Shown one piece after another: positions 23,982-32,017 of a stretch of 64,000 nt of DNA. A program made the translations under genes and the position numbers. The notes below the pieces were generated by a model. The model had not been told where the DNA came from. It worked only from the letters and a program-made list of their open reading frames with translations, and ran no database searches. How positions within the stretch are numbered: the stretch's first letter is position 1; every line of letters begins with the position of its first letter. Origin of the DNA: Eubacterium sp. (GTDB lineage: Bacteria; Bacillota; Clostridia; Peptostreptococcales; Anaerovoracaceae); NCBI GenBank assembly GCA_021769965.1, contig JAETRU010000001.1:1-64000 (forward strand), in the 5' to 3' direction.

Positions 23982-25154
23982 ATGAACTACAGTGAACTGA
24001 AAGAACGAATTTTTGCTGAAATTGAAAAATACAGAGCTGAACTGACAGCTCTCAATGATGATATCGCGGATCATCCGGAGATCTCCGGAGAAGAGTATGA
24101 GACTTCAAAAAAGATCGTAAAGCTTCTGCAGTCTCACGGCTATAAGACAGAATATCCGTTTGCGGGACGGGATACAGCCTTCAAGGCAGTATTCGGCGCA
24201 GATGATCACAAGCATAAGGTAGCGATTCTGACGGAATATGACGCGCTGCCGGAGATCGGACATGCCTGCGGACACTGCCTGTCCGGATCGATCAGTATTC
24301 TGGCAGCCCTGGCAACAAAGGATCTGCAGGATGAGCTGGATACGGATATCCACATCGTGGGTACGCCGGTGGAGGAGACAGACGGCGCGAAGTGCCAGAT
24401 GGTGGAAGACGGTATCTTTGACGGCTATGACATGGCGATCATGGTACATTTGTATAATTCCACACTGCTGGCGCCGAAACTTCAGGGACTTGCGTCCTAT
24501 ATGTACTGTTTCCACGGCAAAGCAGCTCACGCGTCAGCGGCCCCATGGGACGGATGCAATGCTTTCAACGCGGCGCAGCTGATGTTTCACGCTGTAGATA
24601 TGCTGCGTCAGCACAGCAAACTGGACGCGCAGTTCCACGGCATTATCAGAAACGGCGGAGAAGCGCCGAATATCGTGCCGGAAGAAGTGACCGCCGAATT
24701 CTATATCCGTGCGCTGGATAAGAAATATCTGCAGGAACTGATCCAGAAAGTGGATGACTGCGCGAGAGGCGCGGCTATCGCGACCCAGACTACGTGGGAC
24801 AAATACGCCACCGCTGCCGTCTATGACAATATGAAGCCGAATCCGACCGGAGTCGCCGCTCTCGCTGAGATCTATGATGAGCTTGGCATCGAGGTCAACG
24901 GTGATCCTGACAAGATTTTCGGCTCCTCTGATGCCGGCAATGTCAGCTTCGCCTGCCCGGGATTCCATCCCTGCCTGCAGGTGACCGACCCTGACACGCC
25001 GATCCATACTAGAGCCTTCGCGGAGGCTATGAAAACAGACCGCGCCCATGAGAGACTTGTGGACGGCGCTAAGATCATCGCTCTGCAGATCGCCAAGATC
25101 TTCAGCGACGAAGAGAGGATCGCAGCCATGAAGGCTGACTTTGAAAAGAATTAA
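23982..25154 (+). CDS. M20-family amidohydrolase / aminoacylase
   Basis: 390 residues. It has the M20D plan. HPEISGEEYET comes near the start. GHACGHC holds a metal ligand, VEETDGAK has the catalytic Glu pair region, and GKAAHASAAPWDG marks the dimerisation-domain entry. FHGIIRNGGEAPNIVPEEVTA follows, with a late SSDAGNVSFACPGFHP. Relatives split N-acyl amino acids, indole-acetyl-amino acids or aminobenzoyl-glutamate. The start is ATG 23982 with GGAGG upstream; the frame extends 16 codons further without support. It lies behind the D-aminoacylase gene but has its own promoter. Confidence 0.9.
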   Translation: MNYSELKERIFAEIEKYRAELTALNDDIADHPEISGEEYETSKKIVKLLQSHGYKTEYPFAGRDTAFKAVFGADDHKHKVAILTEYDALPEIGHACGHCLSGSISILAALATKDLQDELDTDIHIVGTPVEETDGAKCQMVEDGIFDGYDMAIMVHLYNSTLLAPKLQGLASYMYCFHGKAAHASAAPWDGCNAFNAAQLMFHAVDMLRQHSKLDAQFHGIIRNGGEAPNIVPEEVTAEFYIRALDKKYLQELIQKVDDCARGAAIATQTTWDKYATAAVYDNMKPNPTGVAALAEIYDELGIEVNGDPDKIFGSSDAGNVSFACPGFHPCLQVTDPDTPIHTRAFAEAMKTDRAHERLVDGAKIIALQIAKIFSDEERIAAMKADFEKN

Positions 25155-25184
25155 GTAAACACCAGACAAGTAGTTTGAGGCTGT

Positions 25185-25227
25185 GAAACCGCACCTTCTG
25201 AGAATGGGGTGCGGTTTCGTGGTTTTT
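25185..25227 (+). terminator. Terminator of the M20 gene
   Basis: Stem GAAACCGCACC / GGTGCGGTTTC, then GTGG and five T. Confidence 0.8.
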
Positions 25228-25325
25228 GGAGACGCTGTAAGGTGAGAGAGTATTTACCTTTTTCCTGCGGAGAATTCCTGTATTGTATCGACTGCGCGCC
25301 ATGTTTTGCGGAAAAAATGCCTCAT

Positions 25326-25532
25326 ACGGCGCCTGCTTTCTGATTCACGCCACATTTATGATCCATAACGCAGCTATACGGCGCGTGGCACTCTGCTGTA
25401 CAGATATTTTCAGTCTGTATGCTCCATGTGGCAGTCAAGAAACAGTAAAAGCAAGCTTATATCTGTCTTTACACGCCATATAGCCGTAAAATACTGCGAA
25501 AAAACGGCGCGTGACAGGCAGACCACGCCGTA
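25326..25532. repeat. Degenerate repeats in a 480-base non-coding gap
   Basis: The gap 25228-25708 holds no convincing gene. It has three imperfect copies of ACGGCGC-TG (25326-25335, 25378-25387, 25504-25513), two of them preceded by GCG-AAAAAA stretches. An inverted partner CACGCCGTA lies at 25524-25532, pairing with the third copy. This may be a structured RNA or the remains of a repeat element. Confidence 0.45.
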
Positions 25533-25708
25533 TGAGCGCGAAAAAGCAAAAAAAGCGGCGGTGCAGATTGACTGTGAATAGTAACTTTCCGTTTACTTTT
25601 CCATAGAGACGATGGGCAAAAACAATTGCCATTGACTGATGAATCGTATATACTGATATTAAATACATGTTGTGATCCGATAAAGTACCAAGGAATCTAA
25701 AGACATTG

Positions 25709-26641
25709 ATGCAGAAAAATACAGAAGTGAAAAATACAATAAAAACCATAAAGATCATAGCGGTCTTATCTGCAGTGATCTGCATACTGTTCCTCGCAGC
25801 CGGCTGCTCAGAGTCTTCGCCTGAGAGCGGCATCATTACGAAAGATGTGGTCATTCCCAACAGCGCGGGATCCTATACCAAAGCGCAGATCGTTATCCCT
25901 GCGGATTATCAGCAGCAAAAGTATCCGCTGGTTACGCTGAGCCACGGCTTTCGCGGCAATATGAACAGCGCCGGTGGAAATTACCTGGCAGAAAGCCTTG
26001 CGGGAGCGGGAATTGCTACGATCCGCATGGATTTTGCCCGCTGCGCAGATGATGCCGGTAAAGAACAGATCAATCAGTATACGGCAGATACTATGGTCAG
26101 CGACCAGATCTCGTGCATCCAGTATATGCTCGATCATTACAATGTCGATCCGGATCGCATCGGCCTCTACGGAAGAAGCCTCGGCGGACGGGTAGCCATG
26201 ACCATGGCCAATGAAGAAATGGGCGGCTGGGATTTCAAAGCTCTGGCCCTGGTGGCGCCGGCAGGCAACGCGAACGCCCTCCAGTATTATATGGGAGGGC
26301 AGGAGAAGTGGACCGCCATGAAATTAAAAGCGATAGCTGAAGGCAGCGTGGTTCACCAGAATGTGATTCTGACGCCGGAGTTTTTTACGTCTATCGAAGA
26401 TTACGTGCCATCGGAGACAGGGAGTAAGTTTCATCATCCAGTCCTTGTGATTTACAATACAGAGGATTATGTCGTCCTGCCGCAGACGTCGCTGGAATGC
26501 GCGGAAAGTTATGAAGATGTAAAGATCACGGAGATCACCTCATCCAAAAGCCCGCACGGCTGCGAGATGGGGTTCAGATCATCAGATATCAAAGATCAGC
26601 TGATCCAAGAGATCACGATATTTTTTAAAGAGAAGCTGTAG
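25709..26641 (+). CDS. Alpha/beta-hydrolase lipoprotein (esterase-like)
   Basis: 310 residues. The N-terminal lipoprotein signal is a basic start, a hydrophobic stretch and the lipobox LAAGC with the lipid-modified Cys near residue 32. The mature part is an alpha/beta hydrolase. VTLSHGFRGN forms the oxyanion region. GLYGRSLGG carries the nucleophile Ser, NTEDYVVLP the acid and SPHGC the catalytic His. It should be anchored outside the cell. The substrate is unknown; relatives include feruloyl- and cinnamoyl-esterase-like enzymes. The start is uncertain: TTG at 25706 or ATG at 25709, with AAGGAA rather far upstream. It is a single gene between two terminators. Confidence 0.82.
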   Translation: MQKNTEVKNTIKTIKIIAVLSAVICILFLAAGCSESSPESGIITKDVVIPNSAGSYTKAQIVIPADYQQQKYPLVTLSHGFRGNMNSAGGNYLAESLAGAGIATIRMDFARCADDAGKEQINQYTADTMVSDQISCIQYMLDHYNVDPDRIGLYGRSLGGRVAMTMANEEMGGWDFKALALVAPAGNANALQYYMGGQEKWTAMKLKAIAEGSVVHQNVILTPEFFTSIEDYVPSETGSKFHHPVLVIYNTEDYVVLPQTSLECAESYEDVKITEITSSKSPHGCEMGFRSSDIKDQLIQEITIFFKEKL

Positions 26642-26647
26642 GAGTAT

Positions 26648-26700
26648 ACTCCGCAACCGGACAGACCGCGGCGGCGATCTATTCAGGTGCGGAGTTTTTT
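26648..26700 (+). terminator. Terminator of the lipoprotein gene
   Basis: ACTCCGCAACC / GGTGCGGAGT pair with one bulge and a long loop, followed by six T. Confidence 0.7.
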
Positions 26701-26776
26701 ATGAAAATGATCCGTGGGATTTCAAAATCTTTTCTGTATAATAGAGTAGAAAGATATAAGAAAAGGAGGCGATGAT

Positions 26777-27319
26777 GTGACGGAAAAAGAGATCATTGCG
26801 TTGATTAAAAGCAGAGATGAATCCGGCCTGGAAGAGCTTTTGAAGCACTGCGGGCCTCTGCTAAGGTACATCATCGCGCCGATTTTGCCAAGTCCGGAGG
26901 ACCGGGAGGAGTGCCTGTCTGAAATTGTCATGCGCATTTGGGAGAAAATAGATCTGTATCACCCTGAAAGAGGCAGCTGGAACGGATGGATCACAGCCAT
27001 CGCCCGCAATACGGCTGTGAACAGGGCCAGAGCCAATGTACGCTTTGCTGCGGCAACAGAGCTTTCAGAAGAATTGCCTTCTCAGGAACCCACGCGGGAA
27101 GAGACATTTTTGATGAAAGGAATGCACATGGAGGTGAAGCGGGCGTTGATACACCTGCAGCCCGCAGAGCAGATTCTTTTCTACAGAAAATATTACTATA
27201 TGCAGTCTACTGCGCAGATCGCTTCTGAAATGGGAATGACGGAACGAGCAGTGGAAGGAAGGCTGTACCGATTGAAGAGAAAACTTCGCAGGCTGCTAGG
27301 AGGTGAAGTGTATGAGTGA
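26777..27319 (+). CDS. ECF-type RNA polymerase sigma factor
   Basis: 180 residues. The sigma-2 region covers about 20-85, with EECLSEIVMRIWEKIDLYHPERGSW leading into WITAIARNTAVNRARA. The sigma-4 region covers about 115-170, with LIHLQPAEQILFYRKYYYMQS-AQIASEMGMTERAVEGRLYR, a clear helix-turn-helix. Sigma-3 is absent, as in ECF factors. The start is GTG at 26777 with AAGGAGG seven bases before it; nearby ATGs are out of frame. It overlaps the membrane protein gene by eight bases, so the pair is very likely a sigma factor and its sensor/anti-sigma partner. Confidence 0.9.
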   Translation: MTEKEIIALIKSRDESGLEELLKHCGPLLRYIIAPILPSPEDREECLSEIVMRIWEKIDLYHPERGSWNGWITAIARNTAVNRARANVRFAAATELSEELPSQEPTREETFLMKGMHMEVKRALIHLQPAEQILFYRKYYYMQSTAQIASEMGMTERAVEGRLYRLKRKLRRLLGGEVYE

Positions 27320-28793
27320 TCGCATTTGGAGCGATATGAACGAAGTAGAATTTGATACGATGCTGAAAGACTGTATAGACGATCTGCCGCCAGAGAATAT
27401 CATCGCCGGAGTTACGCCGTGGAGAAAAGGTCTGAAGCGGATACTCTGGGGTATGGCGCTGAACCTGATCACATTGAATTTTCTCTGTCTGAACTATATT
27501 CTGCCTGCTGTTGGTACGGCCATAGCTCTTATGGGATTCAGGATCCTTTGCAGGGAAAACTGCTGGTTTCAGGCGTGCTGGATCATTACCATCTGCCGGG
27601 CAGTATGTCTGATCCCGGACTTGTGGCTGAATGCCACCATCCTGCCCTGTCAGGGACGGTTTGAAAGCTTGACAGATACCGTAACTTTACTGAATCTTTT
27701 TCTTTCCCTTCTGCTGATTTTCTGTTTCTGGCAGGGACTTCGGGCAGCTCAGTCAAATGCCGGTCTGCCCGTCCATGCGGGAAGCGGGGCGGCGCTGTTT
27801 GTCTGGTACGGGATTCTTTCACTGCTGGCCCTGATGGGGTACGGCCAGATGTCCATCGTTGGCGCAGTTATCATGCTGGCATCCTATATCGGTATTCTGT
27901 ACAGCTTGTTTAAACTTTCCAAAGAGATGGATGAAGCCGGTTATACTGTGCATCCAGTATCTGTCAGAGTGTCTGACAGATGGCTCGGGACCGCATTTTT
28001 CCTGCTGCTGACAATAGGCATTGCCGCAGGCTATCTTTTTTTTAACAGCTACACCATGGATTGGAAAGAAACAGAAAGAACGAAGGAGCCGGCAGTATCA
28101 GAAACAGAGGCGTATCTTGCAGATCTGGGCTTTCCGAAAGAAATTCTGGATGATCTGTCCACGGAGGACATCAAAGCCTGCCAGGGGGCAAAGCGGGTCG
28201 TCGTTGGAACAAAAGATCATCCGCTGAACGTGAATTCGCAGAAAAATATGCTGCGGTTTACTGAAATCGCTGTAGAGCTTCCGGGGGAGACGTCGAGGTG
28301 GAAGGTGATTCATCATTTCCTGTGGCTGGAAGATCCAAGCTTTTACGGTACAGAAGCCATTCAGATCTGGCCGGCTTATCAGAATGATGAACACTGGATC
28401 CCTGATGAAAAGATCACAGGGCAGGTATTATATGATAGGGATCAAAAAACATATGTCTCCAGATATGTTTCTCAGAAAGAGGAAAGATATGAGACTGACA
28501 GTTTTTTCGGAGATACGGAAATAAGAGACAGTATCTTTGCTGAGTTTTCCATGACCGAAAAGGGATCAAAATACAGAGGATACATTTCTTACGTCACGGA
28601 ATCAACGACAGCAGAGCCTTCTATGATCAATTCATGGATCAATTACACACATCAAAGGAGCTGGTTCCAGTATCCGGTGATGACGGCCAAAGAAAAATCC
28701 ATGAGAGGCGACTGGGAAGATACAGGTGCGTTTGTAACCATACAAAATGCTCTGCGGTTCTATCTTGAAAATGATGAAGTCAAAATGTTGTAG
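27312..28793 (+). CDS. Large membrane protein, probable sensor/anti-sigma partner of the ECF factor
   Basis: 493 residues. A short acidic N terminus (about 1-40, MNEVEFDTMLKDCIDDLPPE) could be the cytoplasmic sigma-binding part. About six hydrophobic segments follow between 45 and 250. A polar domain of about 240 residues closes the protein and would face outside if six helices are right. No zinc HxxxCxxC anti-sigma motif or other known domain is recognised. The start is ATG 27312 with AGGAGGTG upstream. The eight-base overlap with the sigma gene suggests equal expression and a sensing role. Confidence 0.7.
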   Translation: MSDRIWSDMNEVEFDTMLKDCIDDLPPENIIAGVTPWRKGLKRILWGMALNLITLNFLCLNYILPAVGTAIALMGFRILCRENCWFQACWIITICRAVCLIPDLWLNATILPCQGRFESLTDTVTLLNLFLSLLLIFCFWQGLRAAQSNAGLPVHAGSGAALFVWYGILSLLALMGYGQMSIVGAVIMLASYIGILYSLFKLSKEMDEAGYTVHPVSVRVSDRWLGTAFFLLLTIGIAAGYLFFNSYTMDWKETERTKEPAVSETEAYLADLGFPKEILDDLSTEDIKACQGAKRVVVGTKDHPLNVNSQKNMLRFTEIAVELPGETSRWKVIHHFLWLEDPSFYGTEAIQIWPAYQNDEHWIPDEKITGQVLYDRDQKTYVSRYVSQKEERYETDSFFGDTEIRDSIFAEFSMTEKGSKYRGYISYVTESTTAEPSMINSWINYTHQRSWFQYPVMTAKEKSMRGDWEDTGAFVTIQNALRFYLENDEVKML

Positions 28794-28866
28794 CATTTTC
28801 ATCTGGATTTAAAACTGGATGTGCTATAGAAACTAAAAGAGGTTGATACTGTTTTATTTTCCGCTG

Positions 28867-28907
28867 TTTTGGTTTCTATAGAAACCGTTTTACCGTATTT
28901 TGAAACA
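28867..28907. repeat. Palindromic intergenic repeat, copy 1
   Basis: A 41-base copy carrying the 16-base palindrome GGTTTCTATAGAAACC (28871-28886). Its first 27 bases are identical to copy 2 at 29063-29103 and the rest is nearly so. A half-copy, CTATAGAAAC, lies at 28824-28833. The whole gap 28794-29122 has no gene I can support. Confidence 0.8.
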
Positions 28908-29062
28908 AAGTAACAGAACGTAGACTGAATCTTATAGCGCAGAGGGCAGTTTTGTATGCATTTGAGAAACAGGACTTCAATATAATGTATGATATCCATT
29001 TAATTACATAAAAAAAGGAAAAACATTAACGTTCAGAGTGCCGTTTGTTACAAATTTACCAG

Positions 29063-29103
29063 TTTTGGTTTCTATAGAAACCGTTTTACGCATTTTCGAA
29101 ACA
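29063..29103. repeat. Palindromic intergenic repeat, copy 2
   Basis: Second copy of the 41-base unit, with the same 16-base palindrome at 29067-29082. It ends 20 bases before the terminator of the minus-strand Cys-rich gene. Confidence 0.8.
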
Positions 29104-29122
29104 GATCTTTTAGAACGCATGC

Positions 29123-29157
29123 AAAAAGTGTGTACGAACCACTCCGTACACACTTTT
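29123..29157 (-). terminator. Terminator of the Cys-rich gene (minus strand)
   Basis: Perfect 13-base stem AAAAGTGTGTACG / CGTACACACTTTT with an eight-base loop and a five-T tract on the minus strand. Confidence 0.85.
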
Positions 29158-29198
29158 CAAACTCTCAGCAGTCAGAACGAATCAAAGGGTTTCTCTAA

Positions 29199-30215
29199 TT
29201 ATCTTCTCGGCTGCGGACGCTTTGGCGGGCGGCATGGATCCTCGCATGGATCTTTGCACGGATCCTCGCAGTGCGGTTTTTCGCAGCCGCAGTCACACTC
29301 GCACGGGTCCCCGCAGTTTGCGGTATTGCATTCTTTAATGCCGGCAGGGAACAGGCTCGGGAAGGTGCTGCAGATGGCGTTCTGCTGCAGCGGAGCCTGG
29401 GCATAACCTGTAGAGAGGACGCACAGCTGGACCGGAACTAAGATTTTTTTCTCACAGGTGAGACAGATGGCAACGATGAGATTGCCGCTGACTCTGCCGT
29501 TGCAGTCCATAGCCAGATCGCGGCCGCAGTTGTTGGTTGCAAGACGGGCTTCGCAGGCGGAATTGCAGAATTCTGTAAATCTCGGCATGAAAGCCGTGTC
29601 GATGGCCGACGGCATGCAGATCTCAAAGAAATTGGTCAAAATCATAGGCTGATCCGGTTTTGCGATATTCACATCCGTGCAGACTGTAAAGATAACTTCG
29701 TTGTTACAGCTGTCACAAAGGAGCAGATCCAGTTCAATGGACACATCACCGGAAACTGCTACGCTCTGCGTTCCAAAAACCGGCGTACCTTTGCATTTGT
29801 CATCACAGTCTGAAGTCTCCGCGTACATGATTCTTTCCGAATATGTACCGTCGGCTCCTACCACCCATAATTCTTTGCCCTTTCCGTCCATCAGAAAGGA
29901 CGCGCCTGAAATGGCTGTATCCACATCCAGCGTCAGATTACGCGGATCCTCTACGTTATCCGGATTAAAAAAACGTCTGCATCTGATGTCTACGACTCGT
30001 TTGATCCGGTGACCCGGCGGTATGCACGGACAAAATTCCTGATCATTAAAGGTCTTCATACCCTGCAGATTGAACCTGACGGCATCGAAGACCTGCTGTA
30101 CATAGATCGGGGCTGTGCAGACGCTTTTCATATCTCCGTCAAATTCGCACAAATTGTTGGAATTGCAGCAATTTTGATAGAGGTCACCTGTCACTCTATT
30201 TCCAAAGCAACTCAT
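29199..30215 (-). CDS. Cys-rich protein, candidate spore coat/exosporium component
   Basis: 338 residues, no signal peptide or membrane helix. Cys are spread over the whole chain, often as Cys-x2-Cys or Cys-Cys. The central part alternates beta-like stretches (SVAVSGDVSIELDLLLC, then SGNLIVAICLTCEKKILVPV) that look like two related modules. The C-terminal 45 residues are a low-complexity tail of Cys-Glu/Lys-Asp-Pro-Cys repeats ending in a basic Pro/Arg stretch. I do not recognise a family. The start was set at 30215 (N terminus MSCFGNRVTG) because AAGGAGG precedes it; the frame stays open 69 codons upstream through repeats. The mother-cell-type promoter suggests a spore-surface role. Confidence 0.75.
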   Translation of the reverse strand: MSCFGNRVTGDLYQNCCNSNNLCEFDGDMKSVCTAPIYVQQVFDAVRFNLQGMKTFNDQEFCPCIPPGHRIKRVVDIRCRRFFNPDNVEDPRNLTLDVDTAISGASFLMDGKGKELWVVGADGTYSERIMYAETSDCDDKCKGTPVFGTQSVAVSGDVSIELDLLLCDSCNNEVIFTVCTDVNIAKPDQPMILTNFFEICMPSAIDTAFMPRFTEFCNSACEARLATNNCGRDLAMDCNGRVSGNLIVAICLTCEKKILVPVQLCVLSTGYAQAPLQQNAICSTFPSLFPAGIKECNTANCGDPCECDCGCEKPHCEDPCKDPCEDPCRPPKRPQPRR

Positions 30216-30253
30216 ATTTTTACCTCCTTGTTGGCTTGATAATCTTTCCTGAT

Positions 30254-30282
30254 TAGTATATGAATTGCCGCCATTTTGTGTT
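30254..30282 (-). promoter_or_regulatory. Candidate sigma-K promoter of the Cys-rich gene
   Basis: On the minus strand: AACA (30282-30279), 16-base spacer, CATATACTA (30262-30254). Same -10 and spacing as the element at 19180-19208. The start codon follows about 30 bases after the expected transcript start. Confidence 0.55.
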
Positions 30283-30314
30283 ACAATGGAGTTGTCCCAA
30301 TTTGCAAGGCAAAT
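30282..30314. repeat. 33-base direct repeat, copy 1
   Basis: Begins TACAATGGAGTTGTCCC and ends GCAAGGCAAAT. Identical to 30392-30424. It contains a small inverted repeat ATTTGC-AAG-GCAAAT at its end. Confidence 0.9.
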
Positions 30315-30391
30315 TGAAGGAAACTCCTTGTGCTTTTGCGGCCCGGGAGGAGGAGCGAATGAGCGAAGTGCGACCGGCAAGCCGCAAGTCG

Positions 30392-30424
30392 TACAATGGA
30401 GTTGTCCCAATTTGCAAGGCAAAT
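30392..30424. repeat. 33-base direct repeat, copy 2
   Basis: Exact copy of 30282-30314, offset by 110 bases. It runs directly into the diverged third copy. Confidence 0.9.
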
Positions 30425-30449
30425 GGAGTTATTCCAATTTGCGAGGCAA
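30422..30449. repeat. Direct repeat, diverged third copy
   Basis: AATGGAGTTATTCCAATTTG and following bases match the repeat core with three changes in 28 bases. It overlaps copy 2 by three bases and ends just before the small membrane protein gene. Confidence 0.8.
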
Positions 30450-30471
30450 TATGAACAACAGGAGGCAGTCT

Positions 30472-30741
30472 ATGGGTCAGGATAAGCTTGAGAAGCATGA
30501 GAACTGTGATGCGCAGGCCGAACAAAAAGAAGAACTAAACGAAGAACAGAAAAAAGATCTGAAAAAAAGCAGGCTGGTATGGTTCCTGCTGCTGGTCATC
30601 GTGCTGGCAGTTTTCTGCGTGATTGTTTTATTTACCGATTTTCTGGGTAATCAATTTGGAAAGACGGCAGAAAACATGGTGCTGACGGTCATCGCGGTGA
30701 TCCTGGCAGTGCTGCTGTATATATCCCATAAGCAGAAATAG
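30472..30741 (+). CDS. Small two-helix membrane protein of unknown function
   Basis: 89 residues. The N-terminal 35 residues are highly charged (Glu/Gln/Lys-rich, coiled-coil-like). Two hydrophobic helices follow (about 37-58 and 68-83), and the protein ends SHKQK. I do not recognise a family. The start was set at ATG 30472 because AGGAGG lies seven bases before it. An in-frame ATG at 30451 is possible, and the frame also stays open through the upstream repeats, which I take as chance. It precedes the M16 protease gene by 16 bases and is probably in its operon. Confidence 0.7.
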   Translation: MGQDKLEKHENCDAQAEQKEELNEEQKKDLKKSRLVWFLLLVIVLAVFCVIVLFTDFLGNQFGKTAENMVLTVIAVILAVLLYISHKQK

Positions 30742-30757
30742 GAGGAAGTTAGAATAT

Positions 30758-32008
30758 ATGGTTATTACAAGGACTTTAAGCTCCGGCGTTACGATCGTCA
30801 TGGAGCAGATCTCATACGTTCAGTCTACAGCCATCGGCATCTGGGTCCGGGCAGGGGCAGTGGACGAAGATCAGAAATACGCAGGCATTTCCCACTTTAT
30901 CGAACATATGATGTTTAAGGGGACAGCCCATAGGAGCGCCCGGGAGATCGCATCCGATATCGACAGGATCGGCGGACAAATCAACGCGTTTACCGGCAAA
31001 GAGGCTACCTGCTACTATGTCAAATCCATCAGCAGCAACTACAAGAAGGCTGCCGACGTGATCTGCGATATGCTGGAGAGCGCCGCTTTGGACAGACAGG
31101 AGATGAATAAAGAACGGCAGGTCATCTGTGAGGAGATCAAGATGTCTCTGGATACCCCCGACGATCTGGCCCACGATACCATCACGTCGCTGGTATTTAA
31201 AGGCACCCCACTGGGAAAGTCCATCATCGGCACGCCGACCAGCCTGAAGCGGATCAGCCGCAGCGTCATGGAAGAGTATCTGGACAGCCAGTACACCCGG
31301 GACAGCATGGTCATCTCCGTCGCGGGAAATTTTGACGCTGACGATGTCTGTTCCTATTTTGATCAAAGGCTTTCCGTCAGACGGGCGTCAAAGCCGGCCC
31401 TTACGGCATCGCCGGCTGCATACGTTCCGTCTCGCAGGGTGATCACCAAAGACATCGAGCAGTCCCATATCTGCATGGCGGTCAGGGCGCTGAAGCTGGG
31501 AGATCCCCGGTACTATGCTTTTGCCATACTCAACAATATCATGGGAGGCAGCATGAGCTCACGGCTTTTCCAGAACATACGGGAAGAGAAAGGGCTGGCC
31601 TATTCCGTATATTCCATGACCAGCGCTTTCAGCACCGACGGATATTACAATATCTATGCCGGCGTCAGCCACGACAAGGTACGCGACGCCATCAGCGGCA
31701 TCCGTGAGGAGCTTGAGCTTCTTGCCGAGAAGGGCGTCACCCAGAAGGAACTGGATTCCTCCAGAGAACAGCTGAAAGCCGCCTACATCTTCGGGCAGGA
31801 GAACGTAGCCGGAAGAATGTTTAAAAACGGTAAGAATACTCTTTTGACAGGAAAAGTACAGACAGACGAAGAAGTGATCGAGGGCTTCGACGCGGTGGAC
31901 CTTGCGGCCATCGAGGATGTCAGCAGCCTGATCTGCGATTTCAGTCAGTATTCGGCGGCTCTGGTCACCCGCAGCCGCATGGATCTGACAAAAGCCATGA
32001 AAGGCTAG
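30758..32008 (+). CDS. M16-family zinc metallopeptidase
   Basis: 416 residues, the size of the bacterial processing-peptidase-like M16B group. The inverted zinc motif HFIEH is at 46-50 (HxxEH), and the distal ligand Glu lies near 125-126 in VICEEIKMS, the expected 75-residue spacing. An Arg-rich second half (NIMGGSMSSRLFQNIREEKGLAYSV) is typical of the partner domain. Relatives sit beside dut, pnp or spoVFA genes in Firmicutes. Here dut follows at nine bases. Confidence 0.92.
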   Translation: MVITRTLSSGVTIVMEQISYVQSTAIGIWVRAGAVDEDQKYAGISHFIEHMMFKGTAHRSAREIASDIDRIGGQINAFTGKEATCYYVKSISSNYKKAADVICDMLESAALDRQEMNKERQVICEEIKMSLDTPDDLAHDTITSLVFKGTPLGKSIIGTPTSLKRISRSVMEEYLDSQYTRDSMVISVAGNFDADDVCSYFDQRLSVRRASKPALTASPAAYVPSRRVITKDIEQSHICMAVRALKLGDPRYYAFAILNNIMGGSMSSRLFQNIREEKGLAYSVYSMTSAFSTDGYYNIYAGVSHDKVRDAISGIREELELLAEKGVTQKELDSSREQLKAAYIFGQENVAGRMFKNGKNTLLTGKVQTDEEVIEGFDAVDLAAIEDVSSLICDFSQYSAALVTRSRMDLTKAMKG

Positions 32009-32017
32009 GTGATCTGC

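Noticed and set aside
30216..30422. N-terminal extension of the Cys-rich protein through the repeats
   Set aside because: The strong ribosome site and the sigma-K-like promoter lie downstream of it, so translation should begin at 30215.
30265..30471. N-terminal extension of the small membrane protein through the repeats
   Set aside because: AGGAGG before ATG 30472 fixes the start; the upstream frame only reads through the 33-base repeats.
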